Of a stretch of DNA of 12,016 nucleotides, positions 1 to 7,376 are shown piece after piece; the stretch's first letter is position 1; each line of letters starts with the position of its first letter. The notes beneath the pieces are model-generated. The model searched no databases, was not told where the DNA came from, and worked only from the letters and a program-made list of their open reading frames with translations. Position numbers and translations under genes: made by a program. The stretch is from an uncultured Burkholderiales bacterium (GTDB lineage: Bacteria; Pseudomonadota; Gammaproteobacteria; Burkholderiales; Burkholderiaceae_C). The stretch is taken from the NCBI GenBank assembly GCA_903871865.1, contig CAIQIL010000578.1, positions 1-12,016 of the forward strand, written 5' to 3'.

Positions 1-1
1 C

Positions 2-184
2 CGCCTGCGCCATGTGCACGTGGACTTCCGTGTGCATGCGAGCACCGGCACGGCCTTGCAGTTCACCGTCCGCGCCATGTTGGTCGTGACCCCTTTGAAC
101 GAGGGCGTGAGCTTCGACGCGGTGCTCATGCCCGCGGCCTCGCGCTACCACGTCACCCAATCCCGTTTCATACACGCTGCCTGA
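2..184 (+). CDS. tssE: Type VI secretion baseplate subunit TssE, C-terminal fragment
   Basis: The window opens inside an open frame that ends in TGA at 182-184. About 60 residues are visible. The segment LQFTVRAMLVV, then a short linker with Pro, then GVSFDAVLMPAASRYHV matches the end of gp25-like TssE proteins. In that family a beta-strand is followed by the conserved FD(T/A)xL core and a short tail. TssE is a T6SS baseplate wedge protein related to phage T4 gp25 and starts sheath assembly in the cytoplasm. The assignment is supported by tssF, tssG and tssH directly downstream on the same strand, which is the usual order in Burkholderiales clusters. The start and the N-terminal half lie outside the window. 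The call rests on a short C-terminus plus context. Confidence 0.8.
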   Translation, partial: RLRHVHVDFRVHASTGTALQFTVRAMLVVTPLNEGVSFDAVLMPAASRYHVTQSRFIHAA

Positions 185-239
185 GCCTCGCCTCGGCAGC
201 CCCACGTTCATCACAGCCACCACCGTCCCCTGCCGTTCC

Positions 240-2177
240 ATGGACGACCTCCTGCCCCACTACGAACGCGAGTTGGCCTTCCTGCGCACCCGCGCGGCCG
301 ACTTCGCGCAGCGCTATCCAAAGATCGCTGGGCGCTTGCAGCTCTCCGGGGATGTGGGCGATGACCCGCACGTCGAGCGCTTGATGGAGTCTTTCGCGCT
401 GTTGTCTGTGCGCATCCACAAGCGCCTGGACGACGACTTCCCGTTGTTCACCGAAGCCCTGCTGGAGGTGCTGTACCCGCACTACCTGCGCCCCTTCCCC
501 TCGTGTGCCGTGGCGCGTTTCGACCTCAGTGCCCAGGCCCTGCAGATGAGCCAGCCGGCCATCCTGCCGCGTGGCACCGAGTTGACGTCGCGCCCGGTCA
601 AGGGGGTGCCTTGCCGTTTCCGCACCAGCCAGGCGACCATGCTCTTGCCTTTGCGCGTGGCCAGCGTCAGCTTCCGGCACGCTTTGGGCGCACCCGCAGG
701 CACGCCGGTGCCGCCGCAGGCCACCTCGGTGCTGTCCATCACCCTCGACAAGCTGTCACCGGCCTTGTCGTGGCCAGCGGCCTTGTCTGCCCCTTTGCGC
801 ATCTACCTCGACGGCGAGGCCTCGCAGGTCAGCGCCTTGCGCGAAGCCCTGTGCCGCCAGGCCGTGGGCGTGATGTGGCAGACGGACGCTGGCCGACCGT
901 GGCGCCAGGCGGCTGGGGGCGCAGCGGCCTTGCCCCAGGGCGTGGGCTTTGCCGAGGACGAGGCCCTCATCGATTGGGACGATCGCTCGCATCCTGCCTA
1001 CCGGCTGCTGTCGGAGTACTTCGCCTTCCCGGACAAGTTCCAGTTCGTGGACCTGCCCGCGCTGTTCGCCAGCCCGGCTGAGAAGGATGCTGCAGGCGAG
1101 GGTGGCGCGGCGTCGCGCTTGACGGTGCATGTGCTGGTCGCCGGGCTGCGGGCCGATGCCGATGCCAGTCGCTTGCTGGAGGCCGTGGCTGTGCACAACG
1201 TCGTCTTGGGGGCCGCACCGGTCGTCAACCTGTTCCGTCAGGCAGCCGACCCCATCCGCATCACGCACCAGCAGGACAGCCACGCGGTGGTGGTCGATGG
1301 CCGCCGCGCCCATGGCCACGAGGTGCATGCCCTGGAGCGGGTGTACCGCGTGCGCCAGACGGCCCACGGCGACATGATCGACGAGGTCAAGCCCTTCTTT
1401 TCACTGCAGCACGGTGCTTTGCTGGCCGACGATGGCCTCACCCCTCAGGGCGCAGCGGTGCCGTCGGGCGCTCAGGGTGCCGGCCTGCAGGGCGCTATCC
1501 CGGCCTATTGGCAATTGCACCGCGATGAGGACCTGGCCGAGCGCAGCCCAGGCCACGAGCTGATGCTGACCCTGGTGGACGCCAACCAGCACCTCACCAC
1601 GCCCGCGGTGGAGACGCTCTCGCTGGACGTGCTGGCCACCAACCGCGATTTGCCGCACCTGCTGGCACCGGGCACGCCGGGCGGCGACCTGTTCATGAGC
1701 GGTGGCGGGCCCGCGCGCGAAGTGGTGCTCCTGCGCAAGCCCACGCGCAGCCACCGGGTGCATCGCGGCAAAGGCATGTTGTGGCGACTGATTTCGCACC
1801 TGTCGCTCAACCACCTCTCGCTCACCGGTGGCGGCATCGATGCGCTCAAGGAGTTGCTGCGCCTCTACGACCTGCCGCACAGCCTCAGCAACCGACGCCA
1901 GGTGGAGGCCTTGGTGGCCATCGAGTTCAAGCCGGACACGGCCTGGCTGCCCGGCGAGCCCTTCGCGACTTTCGTGCGTGGCACCGAGGTGCGTCTCACC
2001 GTCGATGAGCAGGGCTTCGTGGGCACGGGCCTGGGTTTGTTCGCCACGGTGCTGGACCACTTTTTCGGGCTGTATGTCCACATCAACAGCTATGCCCGGC
2101 TGACCGTGCTGTCCGCACGCACCCACGAGGAGTTGATCGCATGTCCACCACGGCATGGCGCGCGCCCCTTGCTGTGA
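240..2177 (+). CDS. tssF: Type VI secretion system baseplate subunit TssF
   Basis: A 645-residue protein of the TssF (VasA/ImpG) family. In the T6SS baseplate TssF forms the wedge with TssE, TssG and TssK, which docks on the membrane complex and starts tail assembly. The N-terminus MDDLLPHYERELAFLR is typical of the family and fixes the ATG at 240, although no clear Shine-Dalgarno lies before it. Other family hallmarks are FTEALLEVLYPHYLRPFPS (about residues 62-80), RGTELTSRPVKG (about 111-122), a central NLFRQAADPIRI segment, and a terminal pattern ending CPPRHGARPLL. The length is slightly above the usual 590-620 residues. It starts 55 nt after tssE, and its last 37 nt are shared in another frame with tssG, which implies coupled translation. 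The family assignment is secure. Confidence 0.97.
   Translation: MDDLLPHYERELAFLRTRAADFAQRYPKIAGRLQLSGDVGDDPHVERLMESFALLSVRIHKRLDDDFPLFTEALLEVLYPHYLRPFPSCAVARFDLSAQALQMSQPAILPRGTELTSRPVKGVPCRFRTSQATMLLPLRVASVSFRHALGAPAGTPVPPQATSVLSITLDKLSPALSWPAALSAPLRIYLDGEASQVSALREALCRQAVGVMWQTDAGRPWRQAAGGAAALPQGVGFAEDEALIDWDDRSHPAYRLLSEYFAFPDKFQFVDLPALFASPAEKDAAGEGGAASRLTVHVLVAGLRADADASRLLEAVAVHNVVLGAAPVVNLFRQAADPIRITHQQDSHAVVVDGRRAHGHEVHALERVYRVRQTAHGDMIDEVKPFFSLQHGALLADDGLTPQGAAVPSGAQGAGLQGAIPAYWQLHRDEDLAERSPGHELMLTLVDANQHLTTPAVETLSLDVLATNRDLPHLLAPGTPGGDLFMSGGGPAREVVLLRKPTRSHRVHRGKGMLWRLISHLSLNHLSLTGGGIDALKELLRLYDLPHSLSNRRQVEALVAIEFKPDTAWLPGEPFATFVRGTEVRLTVDEQGFVGTGLGLFATVLDHFFGLYVHINSYARLTVLSARTHEELIACPPRHGARPLL
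2127..2132 (+). promoter_or_regulatory. Ribosome binding site of tssG inside tssF
   Basis: GAGGAG lies 8 nt before the ATG at 2141, within the coding end of tssF. It is the only strong Shine-Dalgarno seen in the T6SS part of the window. It supports 2141 as the real tssG start, despite the 37-nt overlap with tssF. Confidence 0.6.
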
Positions 2178-3409
2178 TCGCGCAGCTCCTGCATGCGCCG
2201 CAGCAGTTCGGTTTCTTCCAGGCCGTGCGCCTGCTGGAGCGCTGGGTGGGGCTGGAGCGGGTGCAGTTCCACAACTCGGTGTCCTTGAGCTTTCCGGCCA
2301 GCGAGATCGAATCCTTGCAAGCGCACTGGACTTCGCCCGAGGTGGTGGGCCTGCCGCCGCAGGGCGGTGGCGTGGGGGCGGCAGAGGGTGTGCAACGCAT
2401 CGACCTGACGCCGGCCTGCATGGGGCTGTTGGGCGTCTCTGGCGCCTTGCCCTTGTTCTACACCGAGTGGCTGTCACAGGCAGAGGTGAAGGGGTCCAGC
2501 GCCGCGGCGCGGGCCTTCCTGGACGTCTTCAGTCACCGCTCGGTGACGCTGTTCTACCAGGCTTGGTGCAAGCACCGCCTGGCACTCCGCCACGAGCAGG
2601 AAGCGGTGCGTCACCGCGTGGCGCGGGACGGCGCACCCGCGCCACGCGCCTTGGTGTCCGAAGCGCTGGCCTTGTCGGGCATGGGCCTCAAGGGCTTGCG
2701 GCATCGGCTGGGGGCCGAGCGAGGGGGCGTGAGCGACGAGGCTCTGGCGTACTTCTCCGGCATCCTGCAGCAGCGCACCTTGCCGATGGCGCAATTGCAG
2801 CGCTTGCTGACGCATTACCTGGGCGTGCCGGTGCGCATCGAGCCTTTCGTGGGGAGGTGGTGTCCGGTGCCGGAGGCCGGCCGCACGGTGCTGGGTGGCT
2901 GTGCTGGTGCTGGTGCTGGTGCGTCCGGTGCTTCCGGCGTGCTGGGCCGCTCTGCCTTGCTCGGCGAGCGCGTGTGGCAACGCAACCTCTGCGTGCGCCT
3001 CGTGCTCGGTCCCCTGGACCACACACCGTTTTTGCGCTTCCTGCCCGGTGGTGCGGGGGCGCAGGCCTTGCGCCAGTGGCTGGGCCTGTTGCTGGGGCCG
3101 GCGCTGGAGGTGGAGGTGCAATTGCAACTGCGCCACGAGGCGGTGCAGGGCAGCGCATTGCGCTCCGACCGTTCCCCGCTGGCGGGCCGCCTGGGTTGGG
3201 ACACCTTCCTGCTGACCGAGCCGGCACCGTCGGACAGGCAGGACGTGCATTACGACATCCGACCCGGTGAGCCTGAGCCCGAGTGGGTGCATGGGCTGCT
3301 GCCTGGCGGCCATGCCTCCGCCACAACGCGTTCTTCCCCTGCTGCTGGCGCCGCGCCTGTCACCGCAACTGCAACTGCAACTGCACCCCGACCCCTTGCC
3401 TTCGCTTGA
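2141..3409 (+). CDS. tssG: Type VI secretion system baseplate subunit TssG, extended form
   Basis: A 422-residue TssG (VasB/ImpH) family protein, the partner of TssF in the T6SS baseplate wedge. Hallmarks are FGFFQAVRLLERW near residues 24-36, a mid-protein GLLGVSGALPLFYTEWL segment, and HRSVTLFYQAWCKHRLALR, all classic for the family. The ATG at 2141 follows GAGGAG at good spacing. The protein is longer than the usual 330-370 residues. The excess sits in a Gly/Ala-rich loop (about residues 249-268) containing a GCTGGT triplicate, and in an Ala/Thr/Pro-rich C-terminal tail of about 30 residues containing a GCAACT triplicate. Both insertions are in frame and look disordered, so the core fold should be intact. 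The gene overlaps tssF by 37 nt and ends 5 nt before tssH. Confidence 0.96.
   Translation: MSTTAWRAPLAVIAQLLHAPQQFGFFQAVRLLERWVGLERVQFHNSVSLSFPASEIESLQAHWTSPEVVGLPPQGGGVGAAEGVQRIDLTPACMGLLGVSGALPLFYTEWLSQAEVKGSSAAARAFLDVFSHRSVTLFYQAWCKHRLALRHEQEAVRHRVARDGAPAPRALVSEALALSGMGLKGLRHRLGAERGGVSDEALAYFSGILQQRTLPMAQLQRLLTHYLGVPVRIEPFVGRWCPVPEAGRTVLGGCAGAGAGASGASGVLGRSALLGERVWQRNLCVRLVLGPLDHTPFLRFLPGGAGAQALRQWLGLLLGPALEVEVQLQLRHEAVQGSALRSDRSPLAGRLGWDTFLLTEPAPSDRQDVHYDIRPGEPEPEWVHGLLPGGHASATTRSSPAAGAAPVTATATATAPRPLAFA
2903..2920 (+). repeat. Short tandem repeat (GCTGGT x3) in tssG
   Basis: Three perfect GCTGGT hexamers encode alternating Ala-Gly inside the low-complexity loop of TssG. The unit is a multiple of three, so slippage would change loop length without a frameshift. 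Confidence 0.7.
3365..3382 (+). repeat. Short tandem repeat (GCAACT x3) in the tssG tail
   Basis: Three perfect GCAACT hexamers plus a partial fourth unit encode an Ala-Thr run in the C-terminal tail of TssG, shortly before the stop. As with the GCTGGT repeat, copy-number change would keep the frame. Confidence 0.7.
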
Positions 3410-3414
3410 ACACC

Positions 3415-6153
3415 ATGTCCCATTCGCTCGAACTGCTGATCGCCAAGCTCAACGACACCACCCGGCGTGCTGCCGAACAGGCCGTGGTCCTGTGCAAGCA
3501 ACGCGGGCACCACGAGGTGGACCTGGAGCACATCTTCCTGGCCTTGCTGGCCCCACCCGCCAATGACCTGAGCCTGCTGTGTCACCACTTCGGCGTGAGC
3601 CTCGAGGGTTTGCGCGAGGACCTGGAGGCCGAACTGCAGCGAGAGACCCGCCACAGCCCGCGCCCGCCGGTGTTTGCGGTGCATGTGCCGGTTTTGCTGG
3701 AGCAGGCCTGGCTGATGGCCTCGCTGGCGTCGCCACTCGGCCGCATCCGCAGCGGGCATTTGTTGCTGGCTTGGTTGACGGAGCCCACGTTGGCGCAGTT
3801 GTCGGTGCAAACCTCGGCGCGCCTGCGCCAATTCCCGTTGGCCGAGCTCAAGCACCGCCTGACCGAGCTGACCGCGGCATCCCCTGAGGCCGAGTCAGCG
3901 GCGCCGGCTGGGGCTGTCGAGCCTCTGCGGGAAGGCGGCGCTGGCACGGCCCAGCCCCCGCGTACCCCTGCGCTCGACCAGTTCACCACCAACCTCACCG
4001 AACGCGCCCGTGCGGGGCAGCTCGACCCCGTCATCGGCCGGGATGCCGAGATCCGCCAGGCCATGGACATCTTGCTGCGCCGGCGGCAGAACAACCCCAT
4101 CCTCACCGGCGAAGCGGGCGTGGGCAAGACCGCGGTGGTCGAGGGCCTGGCTTTGCGCATCGCCGCGGGTGACGTGCCCCAGGTGCTGCAGGGCGTGGCC
4201 ATCCACGTGCTGGACATGGGCCTGCTGCAGGCCGGTGCGTCGGTCAAGGGCGAGTTCGAGAACCGCCTGAAGAACGTCATCGACGAGGTTCGCCAGAGCC
4301 CGCACCCCATCATCCTGTTCATCGACGAAGCGCACACGCTGATCGGCGCGGGCGGCCCGGCCGGCGGTGGTGACGCGGCCAACCTGCTCAAGCCTGCCTT
4401 GGCGCGCGGCGAGTTGCGGACCATCGCGGCCACCACCTGGAGCGAGTACAAGCAGCACGTCGAGAAAGACGCGGCCCTGGCGCGGCGCTTCCAGGTCATC
4501 AAGGTCGAAGAGCCCAGCGAGCCGGTGGCCGCCGCCATGCTGCGCGGCATGGCGCCGCTGATGGCCCAGCACTTTGGTGTGCAGCTGCTGGACGAGGCCA
4601 TCACCGAGGCGGTGCGCCTGTCGGCGCGTTACATCAGCGGTCGCCAGCTGCCCGACAAGGCCGTGAGCGTGCTGGACACGGCGTGCGCCCGCGTGGCCCT
4701 GGGGCAGCGCAGCACGCCCGCACGCATCGAAGACACCCGCCGCAGCCTGGCGCAGATCGGGGCCGAAGCGCAGGCGCTGCAGCGTGAGTTGGCCGCGGGG
4801 GTGCACCTGGCATCGGATGGCGCCGACCTTGCCCATGAGCAGGGCAAGGCCCATGCCGCGTCCCATGCCGCCCGCCTCGACGCCCTCGGCATGCAGCGCC
4901 TGGACCTGCAAGCCCGCCTGCAGGCCGACGAGGCCCGTTGGCACCTGGAGCAGCAAGCGGTGCAGGACATCCTGGCCTTGCGCCAGCGTGCCGAACACCA
5001 AGCCGGCGGCCTGAACGAGGCCGAGCGCGCCGAGCTGCAGGGCCTGCAGACCCGCCTGGCCGGGTTGCAGCGTGGTGCGCCAACCGGCGTCCCCCTCGTT
5101 CCCCTGCAGGTGGACGCCCAGGTCGTGGCCGACATCGTCTCGTCGTGGACGGGCATCCCGCTGGGCAAGATGGTGCAGGACGAGGTCGCAGCGGCACGTG
5201 GCCTGTCGGCGGCCCTGCAAGCCCGCGTCATCGGGCAGGACCACGCCCTGGAGGCCATCGCGCAGCGCGTGCGCACGGCCTTCGCCGGCCTGGAAGACCC
5301 GTGCAAGCCGCGCGGTGTTTTCCTCTTCGTCGGCCCCAGCGGTGTGGGCAAAACCGAAACGGCCCTGGCCCTGGCCGACAGCCTCTACGGCGGCGAGCGC
5401 AACCTCATCACCCTCAACATGAGCGAGTACCAGGAGGCCCACAGCGTCAGCGGCCTCAAGGGCTCGCCTCCGGGCTATGTGGGCTATGGCCAGGGCGGTG
5501 TGTTGACCGAGGCGGTGCGCCGCAAGCCTTACAGCGTGCTGCTGCTCGACGAGGTCGAGAAGGCCCATCCCGATGTGCTGGAGATGTTCTTCCAGGTCTT
5601 CGACAAGGGGCGCATGGACGATGCCGAGGGCCGCGAGATCGACTTCCGCAACACCCTCATCATCCTGACATCGAACGCGGGTTCTCAGCAGATCATGCAG
5701 GCCTGCTTCGCGCACGACGAGGCTGCAGGCGGGGCGGTGATGAAAGCGCCCGAGGCCATGCCCGATGCCGACACCCTGGCCGAGGGCCTGCGCGCCGTGC
5801 TCTACAAAACCTTCAAGCCGGCCTTTGTCGGGCGCACGAAGGTGGTGCCGTACTACCCGCTGCACGACGATGTGCTGGCCGAGGTCATCCGGCTCAAGCT
5901 CGACCGCATCGCCGCGCGCGTGCAGGCCCAGCACCAGGCCGAGTTCGCGTACGACGAGGCCCTGATCGACACCGTGCTGGCCCGCTGCACCGAAGTGGAC
6001 ACCGGCGCCCGCGCGGTGGACCACATCCTCAACGGCAGCCTGTTGCCGGCCGTGGCCGACCACGTGCTGGCGCGCATGGCGCAGGGTGGGCGCCTGCAGC
6101 GCATCCAGGTGGGCGCCGATGCCCAGGGTGATTTCTCGTTCCAGGTGGATTGA
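3415..6153 (+). CDS. tssH: Type VI secretion ATPase TssH (ClpV)
   Basis: A 912-residue AAA+ unfoldase of the ClpV branch of the ClpB/Hsp100 family. ClpV hexamers bind the contracted TssB/TssC sheath and use ATP to disassemble it, so the T6SS can fire again. The order is a Clp N-domain (about 1-150), first AAA module with Walker A GEAGVGKT at 232-239 and Walker B IILFIDEAH at 299-307, a coiled-coil middle region (about 400-560), then second AAA module with Walker A GPSGVGKT at 640-647 and Walker B VLLLDE at 708-713. The pore-loop regions GASVKGEFENRLK and GSPPGYVGYGQGG are of ClpV type. An in-frame ATG at 3283 is rejected because its 44 extra residues are Cys/Arg-rich and lie over tssG. The start MSHSLELLIAKLN fits ClpV. 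No Shine-Dalgarno is seen, so translation probably couples to tssG. Confidence 0.97.
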   Translation: MSHSLELLIAKLNDTTRRAAEQAVVLCKQRGHHEVDLEHIFLALLAPPANDLSLLCHHFGVSLEGLREDLEAELQRETRHSPRPPVFAVHVPVLLEQAWLMASLASPLGRIRSGHLLLAWLTEPTLAQLSVQTSARLRQFPLAELKHRLTELTAASPEAESAAPAGAVEPLREGGAGTAQPPRTPALDQFTTNLTERARAGQLDPVIGRDAEIRQAMDILLRRRQNNPILTGEAGVGKTAVVEGLALRIAAGDVPQVLQGVAIHVLDMGLLQAGASVKGEFENRLKNVIDEVRQSPHPIILFIDEAHTLIGAGGPAGGGDAANLLKPALARGELRTIAATTWSEYKQHVEKDAALARRFQVIKVEEPSEPVAAAMLRGMAPLMAQHFGVQLLDEAITEAVRLSARYISGRQLPDKAVSVLDTACARVALGQRSTPARIEDTRRSLAQIGAEAQALQRELAAGVHLASDGADLAHEQGKAHAASHAARLDALGMQRLDLQARLQADEARWHLEQQAVQDILALRQRAEHQAGGLNEAERAELQGLQTRLAGLQRGAPTGVPLVPLQVDAQVVADIVSSWTGIPLGKMVQDEVAAARGLSAALQARVIGQDHALEAIAQRVRTAFAGLEDPCKPRGVFLFVGPSGVGKTETALALADSLYGGERNLITLNMSEYQEAHSVSGLKGSPPGYVGYGQGGVLTEAVRRKPYSVLLLDEVEKAHPDVLEMFFQVFDKGRMDDAEGREIDFRNTLIILTSNAGSQQIMQACFAHDEAAGGAVMKAPEAMPDADTLAEGLRAVLYKTFKPAFVGRTKVVPYYPLHDDVLAEVIRLKLDRIAARVQAQHQAEFAYDEALIDTVLARCTEVDTGARAVDHILNGSLLPAVADHVLARMAQGGRLQRIQVGADAQGDFSFQVD

Positions 6154-6165
6154 GCCGATCGCGGC

Positions 6166-6193
6166 CCCAGCATGCCGCGCTCGGCGTGCTGGG
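6166..6193. terminator. GC-rich hairpin between convergent genes
   Basis: A 12-bp stem (CCCAGCATGCCG pairing with CGGCGTGCTGGG, one G-T wobble) closes a 4-nt CGCT loop, starting 13 nt after the tssH stop. It lies between tssH and the convergent small gene. No T-tract follows on either strand, so it is not a textbook intrinsic terminator. It may act as a transcript end stabiliser or a bidirectional barrier. Confidence 0.45.
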
Positions 6194-6224
6194 CACCCGC
6201 TTCATCGGGTGGCCTGGGCGGGCA

Positions 6225-6467
6225 TCAAGCCGCGTCAAGCACCAGCAGGGCCTCGTCGCGCCAGTAGGTGGCCGCGGCGTAAAAGCCCTCCCAGACGCAG
6301 CCGTTGCAGCCGCGGCCGCAGCAGGTGGTGGGCTCAGGCGGCGGTGAGCGCAGGCTCCGGCCCTGTGTCTGCGCGCGCGATTGCAGCGACGCAAACACGG
6401 CCTGGGCCGTGGCCAGCTCGAACAGGGGTTGCGTGAACAGGGGCTGCTGGAAAAACGGGTCGGACAC
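6225..6467 (-). CDS. Small oxidoreductase-like domain protein
   Basis: An 80-residue protein on the minus strand. Its C-terminal half carries PPPEPTTCCGRGCNGCVWEG (residues 42-61) followed by FYAAATYWRDEAL. This matches the small 'oxidoreductase-like' domain family (PF09791 type), defined by a Pro-rich lead, a CCxxxCxxC cluster and an aromatic helix. Here the cysteines are C49, C50, C54 and C57. The cluster suggests metal or Fe-S binding, but no reaction is established for the family. The start is a GTG at 6467. The frame opens after a TAA about 66 nt upstream with no ATG between, and no Shine-Dalgarno is visible, so the exact start is uncertain. It is convergent with tssH and divergent from the next gene, so it is unlikely to belong to the T6SS operon. 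Confidence 0.8.
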   Translation of the reverse strand: MSDPFFQQPLFTQPLFELATAQAVFASLQSRAQTQGRSLRSPPPEPTTCCGRGCNGCVWEGFYAAATYWRDEALLVLDAA

Positions 6468-6584
6468 GGTGCGCGGTGTGGGGCAAAAGGAGGCAATGGG
6501 CCGGCGAGGCTGGCAGGCGACACAGCCGGCATCTTAGCCAGCCTGGCCGCCTTCGGCGCACCGCGCCCGTGGCATAGTCAAAGC

Positions 6585-7376
6585 GTGAGCCTTGACACCC
6601 CTGACACCCCTTCTGCGCCCGCCCTCGCCGAGAGCCCCATGCTCGCGGTCTATGGCCACACCATCACCTGGCGCCACCTCATCCTGACGGCGGTGTTGTT
6701 GATCCTGCTGATGTCGGCGCTGGCCGTGGTGGCGGGCTGGTGGGCCTGGCACCACCTGGCCGTGAACGTGGCGTTGCGCGAGCAGCAGGCCTTGGTGCGC
6801 CTGCCCGATGCGCTGTCGGTGCGCGCCGAGTTGACCCGCCAGGTGGCGGTGCGGATCGACCAGACCTTGCCGGTCCGGGTGCCCATCCAGCAGGACCTGC
6901 TCATCCCCATCAAAGACGCCATCCCGGTGCAGGTCAGCATCGACACGGTCCTGCCCATCCGGCTGGACGTGCCGGTGCGCCAGACCATCCACCTCGACCA
7001 GACGGTGGACATCGACACCCAGGTGCGCACCCGCGTGCTGGGCTTCAACCTGACCCTGCCCATCCAGGGGCGGGTGCCGGTGAAGGCCGATGTGCCGGTG
7101 GACATGGTCATCCCGGTGCGCAAAGACCTGCCGATCGCGTTCACCACGATGGCCCAGGTGCGCATCACGGAGCCTTTGCGCACCCGCATCGACACCGTCA
7201 TCCAGACCCAGGTGCCCATCCACGAGGCCCTGCGCCTGCCCATCACCGAACCCGTGGCGGCCCGGCTGACCTTCCCGCAGCAGCAGGTGCAGGCTGGCCT
7301 GGACCTGATGGACCTGACCGTGCCTTTCGAGGCGGTGACCATGGCCTTGCGCCGCAGCACGGGCGCCGCGCCGTGA
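6585..7376 (+). CDS. Membrane-anchored Val/Pro-rich repeat protein, copy 1 (function unknown)
   Basis: I do not recognise a named family. From the GTG at 6585 it is 263 residues. A short acidic/Pro N-terminus leads to one hydrophobic helix (about 31-54), predicted to anchor the protein in the inner membrane. The rest, presumably periplasmic, is about 200 residues of alternating hydrophobic/polar segments with recurring units such as LPVRVPI, AIPVQVSI, LPIRLDVPV, IPVRKDLPI and TQVPIHEALRLPI. This pattern suggests stacked or extended beta-strands. The next gene encodes a clear paralogue and overlaps by 4 nt. An in-frame ATG at 6639 (245 residues, keeping the anchor) is an equally possible start, since neither has a strong ribosome site. 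The ending DLTVPFEAVTMALRR resembles the end of the paralogue (ARLNLPFSQPRLRQR). Confidence 0.75.
   Translation: MSLDTPDTPSAPALAESPMLAVYGHTITWRHLILTAVLLILLMSALAVVAGWWAWHHLAVNVALREQQALVRLPDALSVRAELTRQVAVRIDQTLPVRVPIQQDLLIPIKDAIPVQVSIDTVLPIRLDVPVRQTIHLDQTVDIDTQVRTRVLGFNLTLPIQGRVPVKADVPVDMVIPVRKDLPIAFTTMAQVRITEPLRTRIDTVIQTQVPIHEALRLPITEPVAARLTFPQQQVQAGLDLMDLTVPFEAVTMALRRSTGAAP

Noticed and set aside
3283..3414. Upstream ATG that would add 44 residues to TssH
   Set aside because: The extra residues are Cys/Arg-rich, overlap the tssG tail in another frame and do not resemble a ClpV N-terminus. MSHSLELL at 3415 does.
3895..6063. 722-residue open frame on the minus strand opposite tssH
   Set aside because: It is antisense to a well-supported ClpV gene. 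Its composition is His/Gln/Gly-rich shadow sequence typical of high-GC DNA, and no domain is recognisable.
6592..6597. Perfect TTGACA box near the start of the first repeat-protein gene
   Set aside because: No AT-rich -10 lies at a suitable distance, and the box falls inside the likely coding start, so it is probably chance.
6740..7372. Upstream extension of the second repeat-protein gene
   Set aside because: It would cover copy 1 in another frame with Pro/Gly/Ala/Arg shadow sequence. The GTG at 7373 gives a proper N-terminus and membrane anchor.
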